Source of the DNA: Mytilus edulis
Taxonomy: Eukaryota; Mollusca; Bivalvia; Mytilida; Mytilidae
Direction of reading: 5' to 3'
Assembly: GCF_963676685.1 (NCBI RefSeq)
Contig: NC_092346.1
Span: 48,699,062 to 48,763,061, forward strand
Length of the DNA: 64,000 nucleotides
Of this stretch, positions 1-11,100 are shown piece by piece (position 1 is the stretch's first letter; each line of letters starts with the position of its first letter). The notes below the pieces were generated by a model that worked only from the letters and a program-made list of their open reading frames with translations, made no database searches and had not been told where the DNA came from. The translations under genes were made by a program, and so were the position numbers.

Positions 1-335
1 ATCCCGCTAACATGTTTAACCCCGCCACATTATTTAAGTATGTGCCTGTCCCAAGTCAGGAGCTTGTAATTCAGTAGTTGTCGTTTATTTATGTGTTACA
101 TATTTGTTTTTCTTTCATTTTTTTTTATAGAAGAAAGGCCGTTAGTTTTCTCGTTTGAATTGTTTTACATTGTCTTATCGGGGCCTTTTATAGCTGACTA
201 TGCGGTATGGGTTTTGCTCATTGCTGAAGGCCGTACGGTGACCTATAGTTGTTAATGTCTGTGTCATTTTTGGTCTCTTGTGGACAGGTGTCTCATTGGC
301 AATCACACCACATCTTCTTTTTTATACATTATAGG
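1..335 (+). repeat. Dispersed repeat, family alpha, copy 1
   Basis: This block carries the landmarks of a dispersed repeat seen many times in the window: a cccgctaacatgtttaacc start, a cccaagtcaggagc core, a gtggacctatagttgttaatg-like segment and a tctcattggcaatcacacc tail ending in T-rich sequence. It closely matches 32032-32362 in the same orientation. More diverged or partial copies lie at 16790, 18095, 19135, 28125, 39785, 43295 and 46660. It is non-coding; the ORF that starts inside it is incidental. Confidence 0.85.
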
Positions 336-1634
336 TCAAAGTACGGTATTCAAGACGGAGCATTGGCTCACACAGCACAGCAAGCTATAAAGGGCCCCCA
401 AATTATGAACGTAAAACCATTCAAACTGAAAACCCAACGGTCTTATCTTTATAAAACAAAACGAGAAACGAGAAACACTTATGAACCATATCAACAAACA
501 ACAACTGCTGAACATCAGTTTCATTTCACAATCGCATGCAGAAGACAGTTTGTGTTGAAAGTAAATGTGGCGAAATATTGCATGTTGGAAGACACAGGCG
601 TTAATCAACGAACACATTTTTGACACCATAAGCAGAAAATAACTATTTACGTAACCTAGGCAAACAGTTACTACGATCGACTTTGAGTTCCTTTTGTAAA
701 AAATTATCATTGATATGTCTTCCCGGTATTAGGTTGATGATGTTACGGTACCGTCTAATTTTCAACCAAACAATTAAACAAAAAAAGTCATGTAATTGTT
801 TACATAATTACAAGCCTTGTATCTTTGACAAGGTTATAGATTGTAAAACAATAAACTCATAGTTTCTAATGAAGATAACGTAGAAACGTAATTTCAAAAA
901 CAACAATGATTGGAATTAGAAAATTTATATTATGCTTAGAGATGACTGAATATTTGGCTAAACGGCGTCCTACTTTCGAAAACGCATTATGATTAATCAT
1001 GTTAATGGAACAGTTTATAATGTAAAACCTAACCAACAAAGTGTATTTCCAGACATTTATATCTTCTAAATTTAACTGTTATACAATTTATGATGACTGA
1101 ATCTATTTAAAATAAGTGTTTGTTATGACAAAAGTACAACCGTGTTTGCATCTGGTTCAAGTACAAAATTTCAATCCAGTTATCTACATGTATGAAAAGT
1201 TTATTTTATCTTAGAATCTCTGCACTTTTTAAACCGGATTAAACAACCGATACAATATCTGCCTTTAACTTAACATTGTACAGGTCTATATGAACTCTTT
1301 TTAAAAGAATCATATTGACATACGTCGTATACATCCTTAGTAATTTGTTTGCAATCTAAGCATTCAGTTTTAGAATTTATGAATTAAACATGAAAATGAT
1401 ATGTCTAGAAGCTATTTCATTGATTAAAATACTACTAAGGATTTGCGTCGTGAGTACCGTTACAACTCATTAAAATGTAAAAAAACAAATTGTAAACATA
1501 ACAGTTTATAACAAAATGATTGAATTTGTACGAAAGATACATTAATGTAACTGAAGAACTTTTCGGGGAACATTATTCAACTCAAAGAATAACTGCCCTA
1601 TAGAGGGAATTCAATGCAACTGCCATAAAAGTGA
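336..1634. other. Spacer with no recognised feature
   Basis: AT-rich spacer. Two small antiparallel ORFs around 249-710 overlap each other, run out of the alpha repeat and show no domain or splice signal that would support a gene. Confidence 0.5.
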
Positions 1635-1870
1635 GAGGTTAAGCTAGCTGCAAAAACAGGTTTAATCGACCTTTTGTTTGCATAATAAAAATGTCTGTAC
1701 CAAGTCAGACATAAGACAGTTGTTATCCATCCGTTTGATGTTGACTGTTCGAGCTTTCAATATTGCCATTTGGTTTGGGACTTTCCTTTTTAATTTTTCT
1801 TCGGAGTGTAGTATTTTTGTGACTTTACTTACAGTCTTTAATCATGCTGACATTTTATCACTGTTTTAAG
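1635..1870 (+). repeat. Dispersed repeat, family beta, copy 1
   Basis: Begins gagaggttaagctagctgc and continues with a caggtttaatcgacc / ctgtaccaagtcag / gacagttgttatccatccg core and a hydrophobic-looking T-rich tail. The same order of blocks recurs at 13785-13965 and 53855-54045 on the plus strand and in reverse at 14440-14600, 38755-38900 and 40395-40500. The 63-codon ORF in it is a repeat artefact. Confidence 0.75.
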
Positions 1871-2436
1871 GAGTAACTGGTATATGATATTATATAAACA
1901 ATATTACCGCTTATTACCCCTGCGATATTGTGCTTGTCTCAACCAAGCTTTAATCATTAAAAACTTTTTGAATCACCTTTGGCGAAGCACATGAAAAGTT
2001 GACTGAATCTACACAACTGATATACTAGTAATATTAGCATATGCAGGTCGTGTGGCAGACTTTCGTTGCTTACATCTACTCCGTTTGAACATTCGAATTG
2101 TATAGTTGTCTCTTTGGTTACAGTACCACATCTAAATACTTTTACATAGCAAGTTATTCTCACCCAATTCTAACCAATTGTTCGTTTCATTATTTCTGCT
2201 GTTTGGCGGACATTCGTTTAGGAATTTCACGTGCTAAAATCAAATGTTCCAAATACGACAAAAGATGACAAAATACTGTAAAATTTTACTTTAATTTAAT
2301 ACCCGTAAAATTGTATTTTTGATTTTACAATGTTTTGATAAAAGGTCTTAAATATAAGTTATATTTACCAGTTATATAATAAGTGATTGATTTAAAATAT
2401 CTTCACAGAACAGAACAAAAAGCATATGGTACAATT
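1871..2436. other. 3' flank of the receptor gene
   Basis: AT-rich sequence downstream of the minus-strand receptor. It probably includes its 3' untranslated region. No conserved element was recognised. Confidence 0.4.
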
Positions 2437-3354
2437 TCACATGTGTGTATCCTGGGTTAATTCAATGCTTTGTATTTGGTTTGGTTTACAACTAGTACAC
2501 ATAAAACGCTCACGAAACTCTCGAATACGTAATACATGGATAACTGGTTCAAAAACAGGATTTAAAAGAAGAAAGTGGTTGCTTATTTTCAACCATCTCA
2601 AGGTATTTGTTGCTGGTCCTGTGTACAATGAGCAGAAGGCAGTGATACATCTAGGTACATTAGCAACTAACGTTACACATATTATTGCTCCCAGAGTTGA
2701 AACGTTCCTGTGCATCAGTCTTACTGCTGATTTGTTGTTGTTTCTGGTTGTAATGGTTGCCATGTCATGAACTTTCTTGTGTTGGTTTACTATTCTCACA
2801 ATTACAACTGAATACACGATTATGATTAGCAGTATAAGTATACCAATTGGTATGTCTACTACCAACACAAAACTTAAATTTGCGGTAGATGCGACGGAAC
2901 ATGGTCTTGGTCCTCTTGTTACGTCATACGCTAAATGCAGTAGAGTATAAACATGAATAACTACAAAACTTATGATAACACTCCTGTTTTGTGTTAGTTT
3001 TTTCAATTGTCTACTCTTAACTCTTGATGTTGCATTTAAACGTTCAAGACATATCATAAAAGTTTGAAAGAGCGAAAATGTTACTGTTCCGCAGATGAGA
3101 TGCTTTAAAACTAAGCATGTATACAGAACTGGTTCTTGTCCTTTGTTAAATATGTTTAAAATAACGTGAGATAAAAATTCTATTCCAGTTGATAAGTCAC
3201 TTACACTTAAAAATAAAACCAACGATTTAAATCGTGAATTTTTCAATTTTTTCGTTGTTGCTAGAATAAAAACAGATGCAGCATTTAGAATCATACACAC
3301 TGAACAAATTATTATTGCTAAAATCTGCAAAATTGAAACAAAGTTTACCTCCAT
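2437..3354 (-). CDS. Rhodopsin-like G protein-coupled receptor, intronless
   Basis: A 305-residue uninterrupted ORF with seven hydrophobic segments. Class A landmarks can be seen: Asn24 in TM1 (ILNAASVF), Asp53 in TM2 (LSVSD), Cys80 before TM3 and Cys152 in extracellular loop 2 as a likely disulfide, and Glu104-Arg105-Leu106 at the end of TM3 where most relatives have DRY. TM6 contains a late proline (VANVPRC). TM7 carries NPVFEP at 265-270 instead of NPxxY, followed by a basic helix 8 and Cys286/Cys289 that could be palmitoylated. The N terminus is only a few residues long, so the ligand is probably small or binds in the helix bundle. The ligand cannot be told from sequence. A single coding exon is common among expanded invertebrate receptor families. 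The start is the first Met before TM1. An overlapping ORF at 3227-3430 is a frame shadow. Confidence 0.87.
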   Translation of the reverse strand: MEVNFVSILQILAIIICSVCMILNAASVFILATTKKLKNSRFKSLVLFLSVSDLSTGIEFLSHVILNIFNKGQEPVLYTCLVLKHLICGTVTFSLFQTFMICLERLNATSRVKSRQLKKLTQNRSVIISFVVIHVYTLLHLAYDVTRGPRPCSVASTANLSFVLVVDIPIGILILLIIIVYSVVIVRIVNQHKKVHDMATITTRNNNKSAVRLMHRNVSTLGAIICVTLVANVPRCITAFCSLYTGPATNTLRWLKISNHFLLLNPVFEPVIHVLRIREFRERFMCTSCKPNQIQSIELTQDTHM

Positions 3355-4395
3355 GTATCTTGTTTGAATATATATGCCATAAAAGGTGTATGCGATGAAA
3401 ATTAAACATACGATACAATATGATCATCAACTATTTCTTCAGTGATGATTGCTGCCTCCAGATCAATAAGTAAGTATGTATTTGATACTGCGTCTTTATG
3501 TATCACGAGTCACCTTCGGTTTTTGGTGTGTTCATTTAAATTAAAGTGTTATTCGACATTTCATTGATTCTGTCAATAATTTGGTTTGTGTTTTTGCAGT
3601 AGCAAATGACAATTGGACTTCAGGTCTGAGTAAAAGAGCAACTGGAGTTTTATGTTTTTTATGGAAATTAACATGAAATGGGAGGTATCAAAAATGTCAA
3701 TGTCATTGAAGCACTGACCATTGGTAAGATGATATGTCTACATTAACTTTCAATAAGTAATTCATGGTATCATCGACACGAAAGGTAGTAGTATCAATTT
3801 TGAACTAGATCATTATCTTAATTATAAATCAATATAAAAACACGTAATTTTTACAGGGCTAAAAGTTTGTCTTTCGTGTACTGATCATTTTATTGTGCAT
3901 GTTTGATCTAGTCTTGGCTCTTTAGATTGTACACGACCTATAACACCACAATTTGATTGTGAAGAACATGAACAAAACTAGAACATACATGAAGTATCGT
4001 ATTATGTTGACCAAAAAAAATATTGTATCATAATAGGGATGGACAATGAAAGACAACATGATGCCATTACCTAGACAATATCAATCAAATAATAATATAT
4101 CTTTGGTATTGTCTTATATATTTTCATTTTTTTCTATACCCGAGGCGATTTAGAGTTTGATAAAATGTATAGAATCTTGTCCTTTGTTGAAGATTGCATG
4201 TCCACATCTAGAAGTTTTGTGTCGTTGAGTCATATATTTATTGTACGTTTCTTGTTGACGGTCATCCCCACCTGTATGTATATTCAAATCAATTATTAAA
4301 TAAAAGCTTAGACACGCAGATTACAAGTACTCCAGTATTGGCATGAAAATACGGATTTTTTGTGTTATTAAATTTGTTGTTAGAAAATATCAAAA
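3355..4395. other. Upstream flank of the receptor; no recognised element
   Basis: AT-rich sequence 5' of the minus-strand receptor, presumably holding its promoter and any 5' untranslated exon. No TATA box or initiator could be assigned with confidence. Confidence 0.35.
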
Positions 4396-4620
4396 ATTAT
4401 TATAAATTAAGGAATGTATCTCCCTCATGCAAAGCTCTGATTCCTTTCACGGATTTGGCTATACTTTTTGGAACTTTTGGATTATAGCTCTTCGTCTTTT
4501 CTATAAGCTTTGGATTTTACATATTGTGGCCATTGAAGAGACATGTATTGTCGAAATGCGCATCTGGTGCAGAAAAATTGATACCGTTAATGTTATTAAT
4601 AATGTTATATATATATGAGA
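4396..4620 (+). repeat. Dispersed repeat of the delta type, fragment
   Basis: Contains acggatttggctatac, gaagagacatgtattgtcg and aaatgcgcatctggtgcag. These blocks resemble the bivalve repeat whose other versions carry gacgaaacgcgcgtctggcg. The 63-codon ORF across it is not supported as a gene. Confidence 0.55.
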
Positions 4621-5004
4621 TCCTGCCGAAAAGCAAAGACAAAAACTAAGATGCCCGCTTCTCCTGTAGAATGTAAATGCCTAAACTACGATACATGTAG
4701 ATTTTTCGAACTATGATATATATATATATTCAAACGAAAGATTAAAATGAGAAGCCATCGTTCTACCTCGGTTGTGATCATTCAAAACTATCACAGGTTT
4801 GAGAAACAAAATGCAGATATGCACGGGGTTAATATCAATCCTATCAATTCTGCATGCAGCTGTTGAAGATTGTATTCACTACTTTTGCGAGTGTATTTCT
4901 GCAATAAAGCAAGAGAAATATTGTTTTTGGAATGATAGGTTACTTATGTCAATTGTTTTTTGAAAGATACTAGAGGGACTTAGCTACACGTACCTGGTCA
5001 AACA

Positions 5005-5940
5005 CTGGAAGTAATCTCAGGTGTTCCGGAAGGGTATGCAGATCCTACTTCAAGATTGGCATCCCCCCTGTTGCTCAAAAATGACAAACCCGTTTACATG
5101 TCTAATTCGGTAGCTCACATTCGTTGAAAAGGGGAACGGGAATGTAGTTACAACATTAAGAATATATCCGCTGTAAAACAGATATTCCATAACCAAATGG
5201 TGATGGCGTCTGTAAATACTTCGAAGGGTGTTTTCCACTTCACCAGTTGGAACTCTTAGATTAAAAGATTCCTTGTGAGCAGCAACCCTCTATCAAGGAA
5301 ATCATATTAAAAAATGCAAGCCTGGGAATATCATATCAATTGAGAGATATATACTCCCCAGGTGCTGCTGAAATATTGCTATATAGATCTAGAAAGTGCA
5401 AATTTTGAAGCTGAAATCATGTCTTTTGTTTTAAATTTTCCTTTTAATCGACAGACATTGTGAATTTTTAGATGGAAGTCAAGATATGAGACAGACTTAA
5501 CTGCACATTGCATATCCTTTGAGATAGATGCGTTTAACAAAATCACTAAATTAATTATATCGTCTACAAAGCAGAACGAACTTAAAGTTAAAGGATACTG
5601 CTAACGTCTTGTTTTTCTTCCTTAGAAGTTCTTGTAGAAAGTTAGCTGGTGAGGAGACCTTACATTTGAGCAAAACATAGAAAATGTGACCAGCAAAACA
5701 CAAAGATTCTGATATCTTACTCACCAAAGTCTTATCTTGTCTTATATTTCATATGACGTTTGCTTCTTTTTTTTTAGGTTCAACGTTTTCATCATTATTA
5801 TCAAATGTTTTGTGTTTATATTTGTATTGGTGACGTCTATAATGCTGTTTGATTGAATAACTTGCATTCAATCCCTTTTGCTTTTCTTGCAAATATTTCT
5901 TTTTGACCAAAATGTTATCAAGCAGGAAAGTTATAGACAA
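5005..5940 (-). pseudogene. Degenerate reverse-transcriptase element
   Basis: Reading the minus strand, 5010-5650 parallels 29860-30490 block by block. Shared pieces include the 3' non-coding segment around ggtgttccggaagggtatgc, the tail of the RT domain and the stretch encoding a KIYDK-like motif. Frameshifts and stops are frequent. At 5885-5938 the minus strand reads TFLLDNILV, matching the FLLDNIFV segment upstream of the RT active site in the copy at 58770-59633. This is a dead copy of the same retroelement family. Confidence 0.65.
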
Positions 5941-6639
5941 TCCTGCAAATAAAAGTTATTCAACATCTGTGCCCAATTATAATAAACCCATGTATAGTCT
6001 GGAATCTTGAAGGGAAAGTTTTTATAGGATATAAAATGATTTTGCTGTAAGCAATAACAGGATAGATATGTTGGTTTTATATTGCTCAGTTCATAAAATA
6101 TATATAAATTACAAAAAATGGAAGCATATTTGTTGGGTTTTCTGTTAGTTCCTTGCATTTAAATGTCAAGATAGTAAAACTAGTAGTATAACAATAGGAA
6201 ATGGAATCAATTATTTTGAATTTTTAATGTGCTTTAAAATTGAGATCATAATATTACATTGTTTATGTCACAAATTAGTATCGGTGAATTGTAAAAAAGC
6301 AATTTTAAAAGACATTATGATATTATACAAATAAAAGATTATTCATTAAATGTTTAGTGTTTTTTTCTTTATATTAATGGGAGGTTTAGAACTTGACATC
6401 TTGGTATCTTTATTTCCTTTTGAAATTTGATCCAATGATGACATACTGGATATTGCTTGTCCACAAAACGTCTTTGTGAATAATAAATATCAATGTTATC
6501 AGCAATCAAATCCGTGCTTTAAAGTTATTGAGAAACTACCTAATCTAGAGATGGCATGAATCAGATATGGATACTTAAAAATTCCAAAAATCTTTTAGAG
6601 TACATACAATCTAATTAAAGTTGTTAAAACATTGAATTT
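5941..6639. other. Spacer with no recognised feature
   Basis: AT-rich sequence. A short minus-strand ORF of 75 codons has no recognisable features. Confidence 0.4.
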
Positions 6640-7085
6640 TCTTTTATTCACGCGGTTATTCCACATTTCAAACTAAACGACAAATTGAGAGATTTGGTTC
6701 TGCTTTGTTTAAAAAATTAATGGTCAAGGTATACACAAGTACTAAGTGTAAAGTCTTAGGGAATGGTAAGTTGTACTTTGTGAAATTAATCATTCTGATT
6801 CAAACAAAAAAGCTTTGAAACTGACATTATCAAGATGATTGATCGCTTAATTGACATCAAACTTGATACTGAGCAGTATCCTTGAACTTCATTTTCCGTT
6901 AAATATATGATGTTTTATCACTAAATAGTACAACAATTGGTGATTATGTTAGACGCTTCTATCCAATTGAACTTGAAATTAGGGATACAACAGTCAAGTC
7001 TGTCTCATATCTTGACTAACATCTAGAAATTGACATTGAAGGTATGCAAATTAAAACGTAAACTCCGTCCGATCAGTTGAAAAAC
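6640..7085 (+). pseudogene. Reverse-transcriptase relic, plus strand
   Basis: Around 6905-7045 the plus strand reads DVLSLN, GDYVRRFYPIELEI and SVSYLD with a following HLEID. This is the same order as in the RT copy at 29984-30550 (GDYVERIYPIELEI). In-frame stops and frame changes show it is inactive. It lies opposite in orientation to the relic at 5005-5940. Confidence 0.6.
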
Positions 7086-8000
7086 TCATTGGTAATATAT
7101 ATTTTGCAATAATTCTTGAATGTTTATTTGGTTTTTACCAAATTCGTGCTGCTCAGGCTATAGTTGTCTATGTTGTGTTTTATTTACTATTGTTTGTTCA
7201 TTGTGGATTTTTCCCTTTTTTTTTGTCATGGTATTGTTGGATTATTTTCGAATTGTATATTTCCCCTCTAAATTACTTTGAGTAGATACTACATGTATCA
7301 TTGTGATTTAATGATGTGTGCCTATGTTGATGTTAGTTTATTATTGTATTTTAGATGACATAAAATTAGATAAAATGCATGTTCCATTCTCTCTGCATGT
7401 CAAAATTCAAGTAGAGTTCCTAAACGTCTCATTAGACTACGTGAATATCGCATTTTTATAAGTACACCTGTATTTTTATAGTGACATTGCTGATTTCGGG
7501 ATTAAAAAATTGATCTAATGAGTTTTCAGACATGCGTACAACAAAACTATAACGTGCATACAATTTATTTGGTTTAAATATTGAGGTACAAGTTAACAAA
7601 TATGAAAAATACAATTAAATGCAAACATTGGTTTCAAAACACAACGTGATAATAAATCGCCATTTTAACATATAAAAGTACATAAATAGTGAGTGTATGA
7701 AAACAATATGTGGACACTTTTCAATTTCTCATGCAATTATCCCAAATGCCTAATAGTTCACCATACATACAGAATAACTGAGTGCATATGCGTTTAGTTA
7801 CGTAGAACCTTACACATACAAACACCAAATGATAAGAAAAAACGTAAATGGTTTAAAACATAAGCATAAATATTAAAAGACATTAAATAGAAAAAGATTT
7901 TTTCAACAATAATGCATATCTTGATTTGTTGATTGTCACCATTCACACATGGAAATCACAATACACATAAACAATGATTTGATTACATATTTGTTGCATA
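7086..8000. other. Spacer and 3' flank of PA-TM-RING gene A
   Basis: AT-rich. The part nearest 8000 should contain the 3' untranslated region of gene A. No other feature was seen. Confidence 0.4.
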
Positions 8001-8101
8001 CTACACATTCTTAACATCCAAGGAAATTGACATTCTTTTACAAACAGGACAAGTTCTCTGTTTCCCAGTTAGCCACGGTTTTATACAGTGTATGTGAAAT
8101 T
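8001..8101 (-). CDS. Gene A last exon: second half of RING-H2, stop
   Basis: Acceptor tgcttttcag ends at 8102. The exon encodes FHIHCIKPWLTG and CPVCKRM and ends with TAG at 8001-8003. Its first two bases join the G of the previous exon to make Glu, giving CEHEFH. Confidence 0.9.
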
Positions 8102-11100
8102 CTGAAAAGCAAACACAATCTAATGATTCATTTATATAATCACGTTTTAAATTGCTGACGGTGCAATTTCGTAAATAATGTTTAACTGACAAGTTCTTTT
8201 CAAATTTATTAGCATCGCTATTTTTCTGCTTTTTTAACGCAACATTATTATCATGTTATTTATGTTATATATATAAAAATATAATTTGAAATCGTTAACG
8301 AGTGTTTTATTTAGGATAAGCATTCCTTAAAGACAAGACATAATTTTTTCATTCTTGAAAATTTATTGTATAATCGTTTTACACTTCTTTTAGAATAAGA
8401 ATATTTTTGTTCGATTCCTTCATTTAGTATCGTTCTATTGCATATAAAGAATGAAAAGGAAAAATGAGCCAAAGAGCACCAAAGGTTATTAAACGCAGCG
8501 AGATAATCCCTAACCCGTATGCTGTCCACTGAACAATACTATATATTACTATTCCATTTTACTCGGCTTTTTAATTGGCTCATACAAACCCACTGTAATG
8601 AAACATTCTTGCTTAAAATATCAATCGCATAATAGAATCATCCGAGATATTTAAAATTGTGATGTAATGGCGCCGTAAATTAAGTGTGTATTTTCAAATG
8701 ACGTCCGAAACAGTGGCGTTCCAATAAGAAAACACCTTTGCTGGATTAGTCTATAATATATGTACCTACCATGTTCACAGGGTAATATCCATATCTTATC
8801 TTTCTCAATAAAATCGTCTAAACACACTGGGCAAGTTTCGTATCTGTGGTCTGTAACAAAAACGGTGCAGGTTTTATAAATGAGACAAAATATATGAACG
8901 GATTACCAGTAATCAAAAGAAAATAGACGAGACATACCTGCAACAAAAAGAAATACGTCGAAAAGACAAATAACAGTCTACTACAAACATTAACGGTACC
9001 AATGTGTCTGCATCAGATACCAATTTCGACAATAAATGTCACTTCAGTGATGCTTGAGGCCAAAATATTTAGAAAAAAACTAAAAAACAAAGCTTTTTTT
9101 AACAGAATAAGGAGCTATCAATCGAAAAGAAACAAGTTTATCAAAGTATAGACAATGAATTAGAGCTTTGAATGAGAGAGAACTATGATATTATCTTTAA
9201 CATTATTTCCAAAATTTTGTAACAGCAAATAATAACACAAAATCCATATTGATCTGTTAACGTTACTCTTAAAACTAAAGACAAAGAAAAACGGACCCTA
9301 TTAAAAAAATATTGATTTTAAACATCCTCAGTGATTTGATATGTATACCCAATCTAGGCCTTTCTCATAATAAGCAAACCAACAACAAAAATAGTCTTTT
9401 CAAATTTCATTTTGATATTCGTTCTTTATGTCATCAAATTACTATAGAATTAATATTTTATTTCTAAATGTTTCTATATTCATTATTACTGATTGTTCTT
9501 AAATCAATAAACCATGATATTGCAAATGCCAACAAATCGGCATTTGCTAAGAGCGGTTTAGAAATTTACATATTATGTAATTATAATTATTTGAATATTA
9601 TTGCAAAATGAATGTAAAAAAAAACTCATCAAAGACACTAGGTTCATATGTTGACCTCTTAATTTGTTCACATGTGTTATTTTTTGGGGGTAAATTTATC
9701 ATTAGCGTATACCAAAACTGTTTATTCATTTAACATTACATATCATATGATAACAACGATAGTGTGTCATCATAATCAAAATTATTGATAAACGGAAATA
9801 CATCGATTAGATTAAAAGAGAAAAATAGAGGGGGAAATTACGTAGTGTATTGTGTAACACACCCTTTGTGAATTTTGTCATTCTGATTGGACTTTCGTGG
9901 GCTTCTTTTCTGTTTGTTTTTAAACATTTAGGTGTTCTAAGAGTATTTGTAGAGGTCCTTCGTCTTTGGTCGTACTTCTGAAATAGAAAATATTGATATT
10001 TATTTTTGATTTGTCTTTTTTCCTCTCTGTTGAAATATTACGCTTTCTAATTTTCTTTTTCTAGTTTTATATAGATAAAAATTTGAGAAGGATAACGAAA
10101 TTTAATGTCTATGGAACAAGAAAAAAAGAGAATTTCTTCAAAATGACAAGAAAGTTCACAGGATAAAACCATTATTTTTATGGTTTCACAATAACGCGCT
10201 TCATCAAATATTTCTAAACTCGCATTCTCCTAATAAAAAAATCTCTCCGAGTGTGTTAGTACGTTTGCGCTGATTTACAACCTGATAACTTCAGACTTTT
10301 CCAATGATATAAAAGCTTGAAACGTGACTTGGATGGATACAAGGTTATTAAACTTCCGTCAGCACAGGGCTTGTCTTACAAATAACCCTACAGACTTTTT
10401 ACATTTTCAAGCCATACAAAATCTGTGTTGGCTACAATACTAATTGCAATTGTAAAGTTTCTACCCAAATGGAAAGAATAAATAACCAATACGGAAACTA
10501 TTCTTTTAGAAAGTAAGTTACACCAAGCATTAGGCTATATCGAATTAGTTCCATGATTGAAGATCAAAATCTTAATGATCCATGTGATATATTAGATTTT
10601 CAAACATGTCGTGTTTAAAGTTATTTTAATCTTAAATGCGCTTCAAAAAATAACGATTAATTTGTGTGAATGTAACTAATTCAATTAAATACTTAGAATT
10701 TCTAAAAATATATCTAACTATAATAACATGAGCTAAAGCGGTAAATAAATCGCATATGAAACTAATTATGCCATCCTATTGAAACCTTTATTTATTACCG
10801 ACCGGTAACAGACTTCATCTGAAAATGATAAGTTCTAAAAACAAAACAATCCTATTTGCACCTTTATTTATCACCGCCGGTAACTGACTTGACCTAATTT
10901 AAAACAACAATACTAACAGTACATCATATAATTATAGTCCATTCGAACCCCCAATACATAAAATGTGTTGACTGCAATTTTTATTTTTTTAAGATTTTCA
11001 AATAACAATGATCATTAAATTAGAATTTGTAAATAGTAATTAAGTAAGGTTACAACTGGTTTTGCTTCATAAAACTACATAGACTTCGTTTGTACTGATA

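Noticed and set aside
249..710. Two antiparallel ORFs of 124 codons each as genes
   Set aside because: They overlap on opposite strands, start within the alpha repeat and show no domain, splice or codon-use support.
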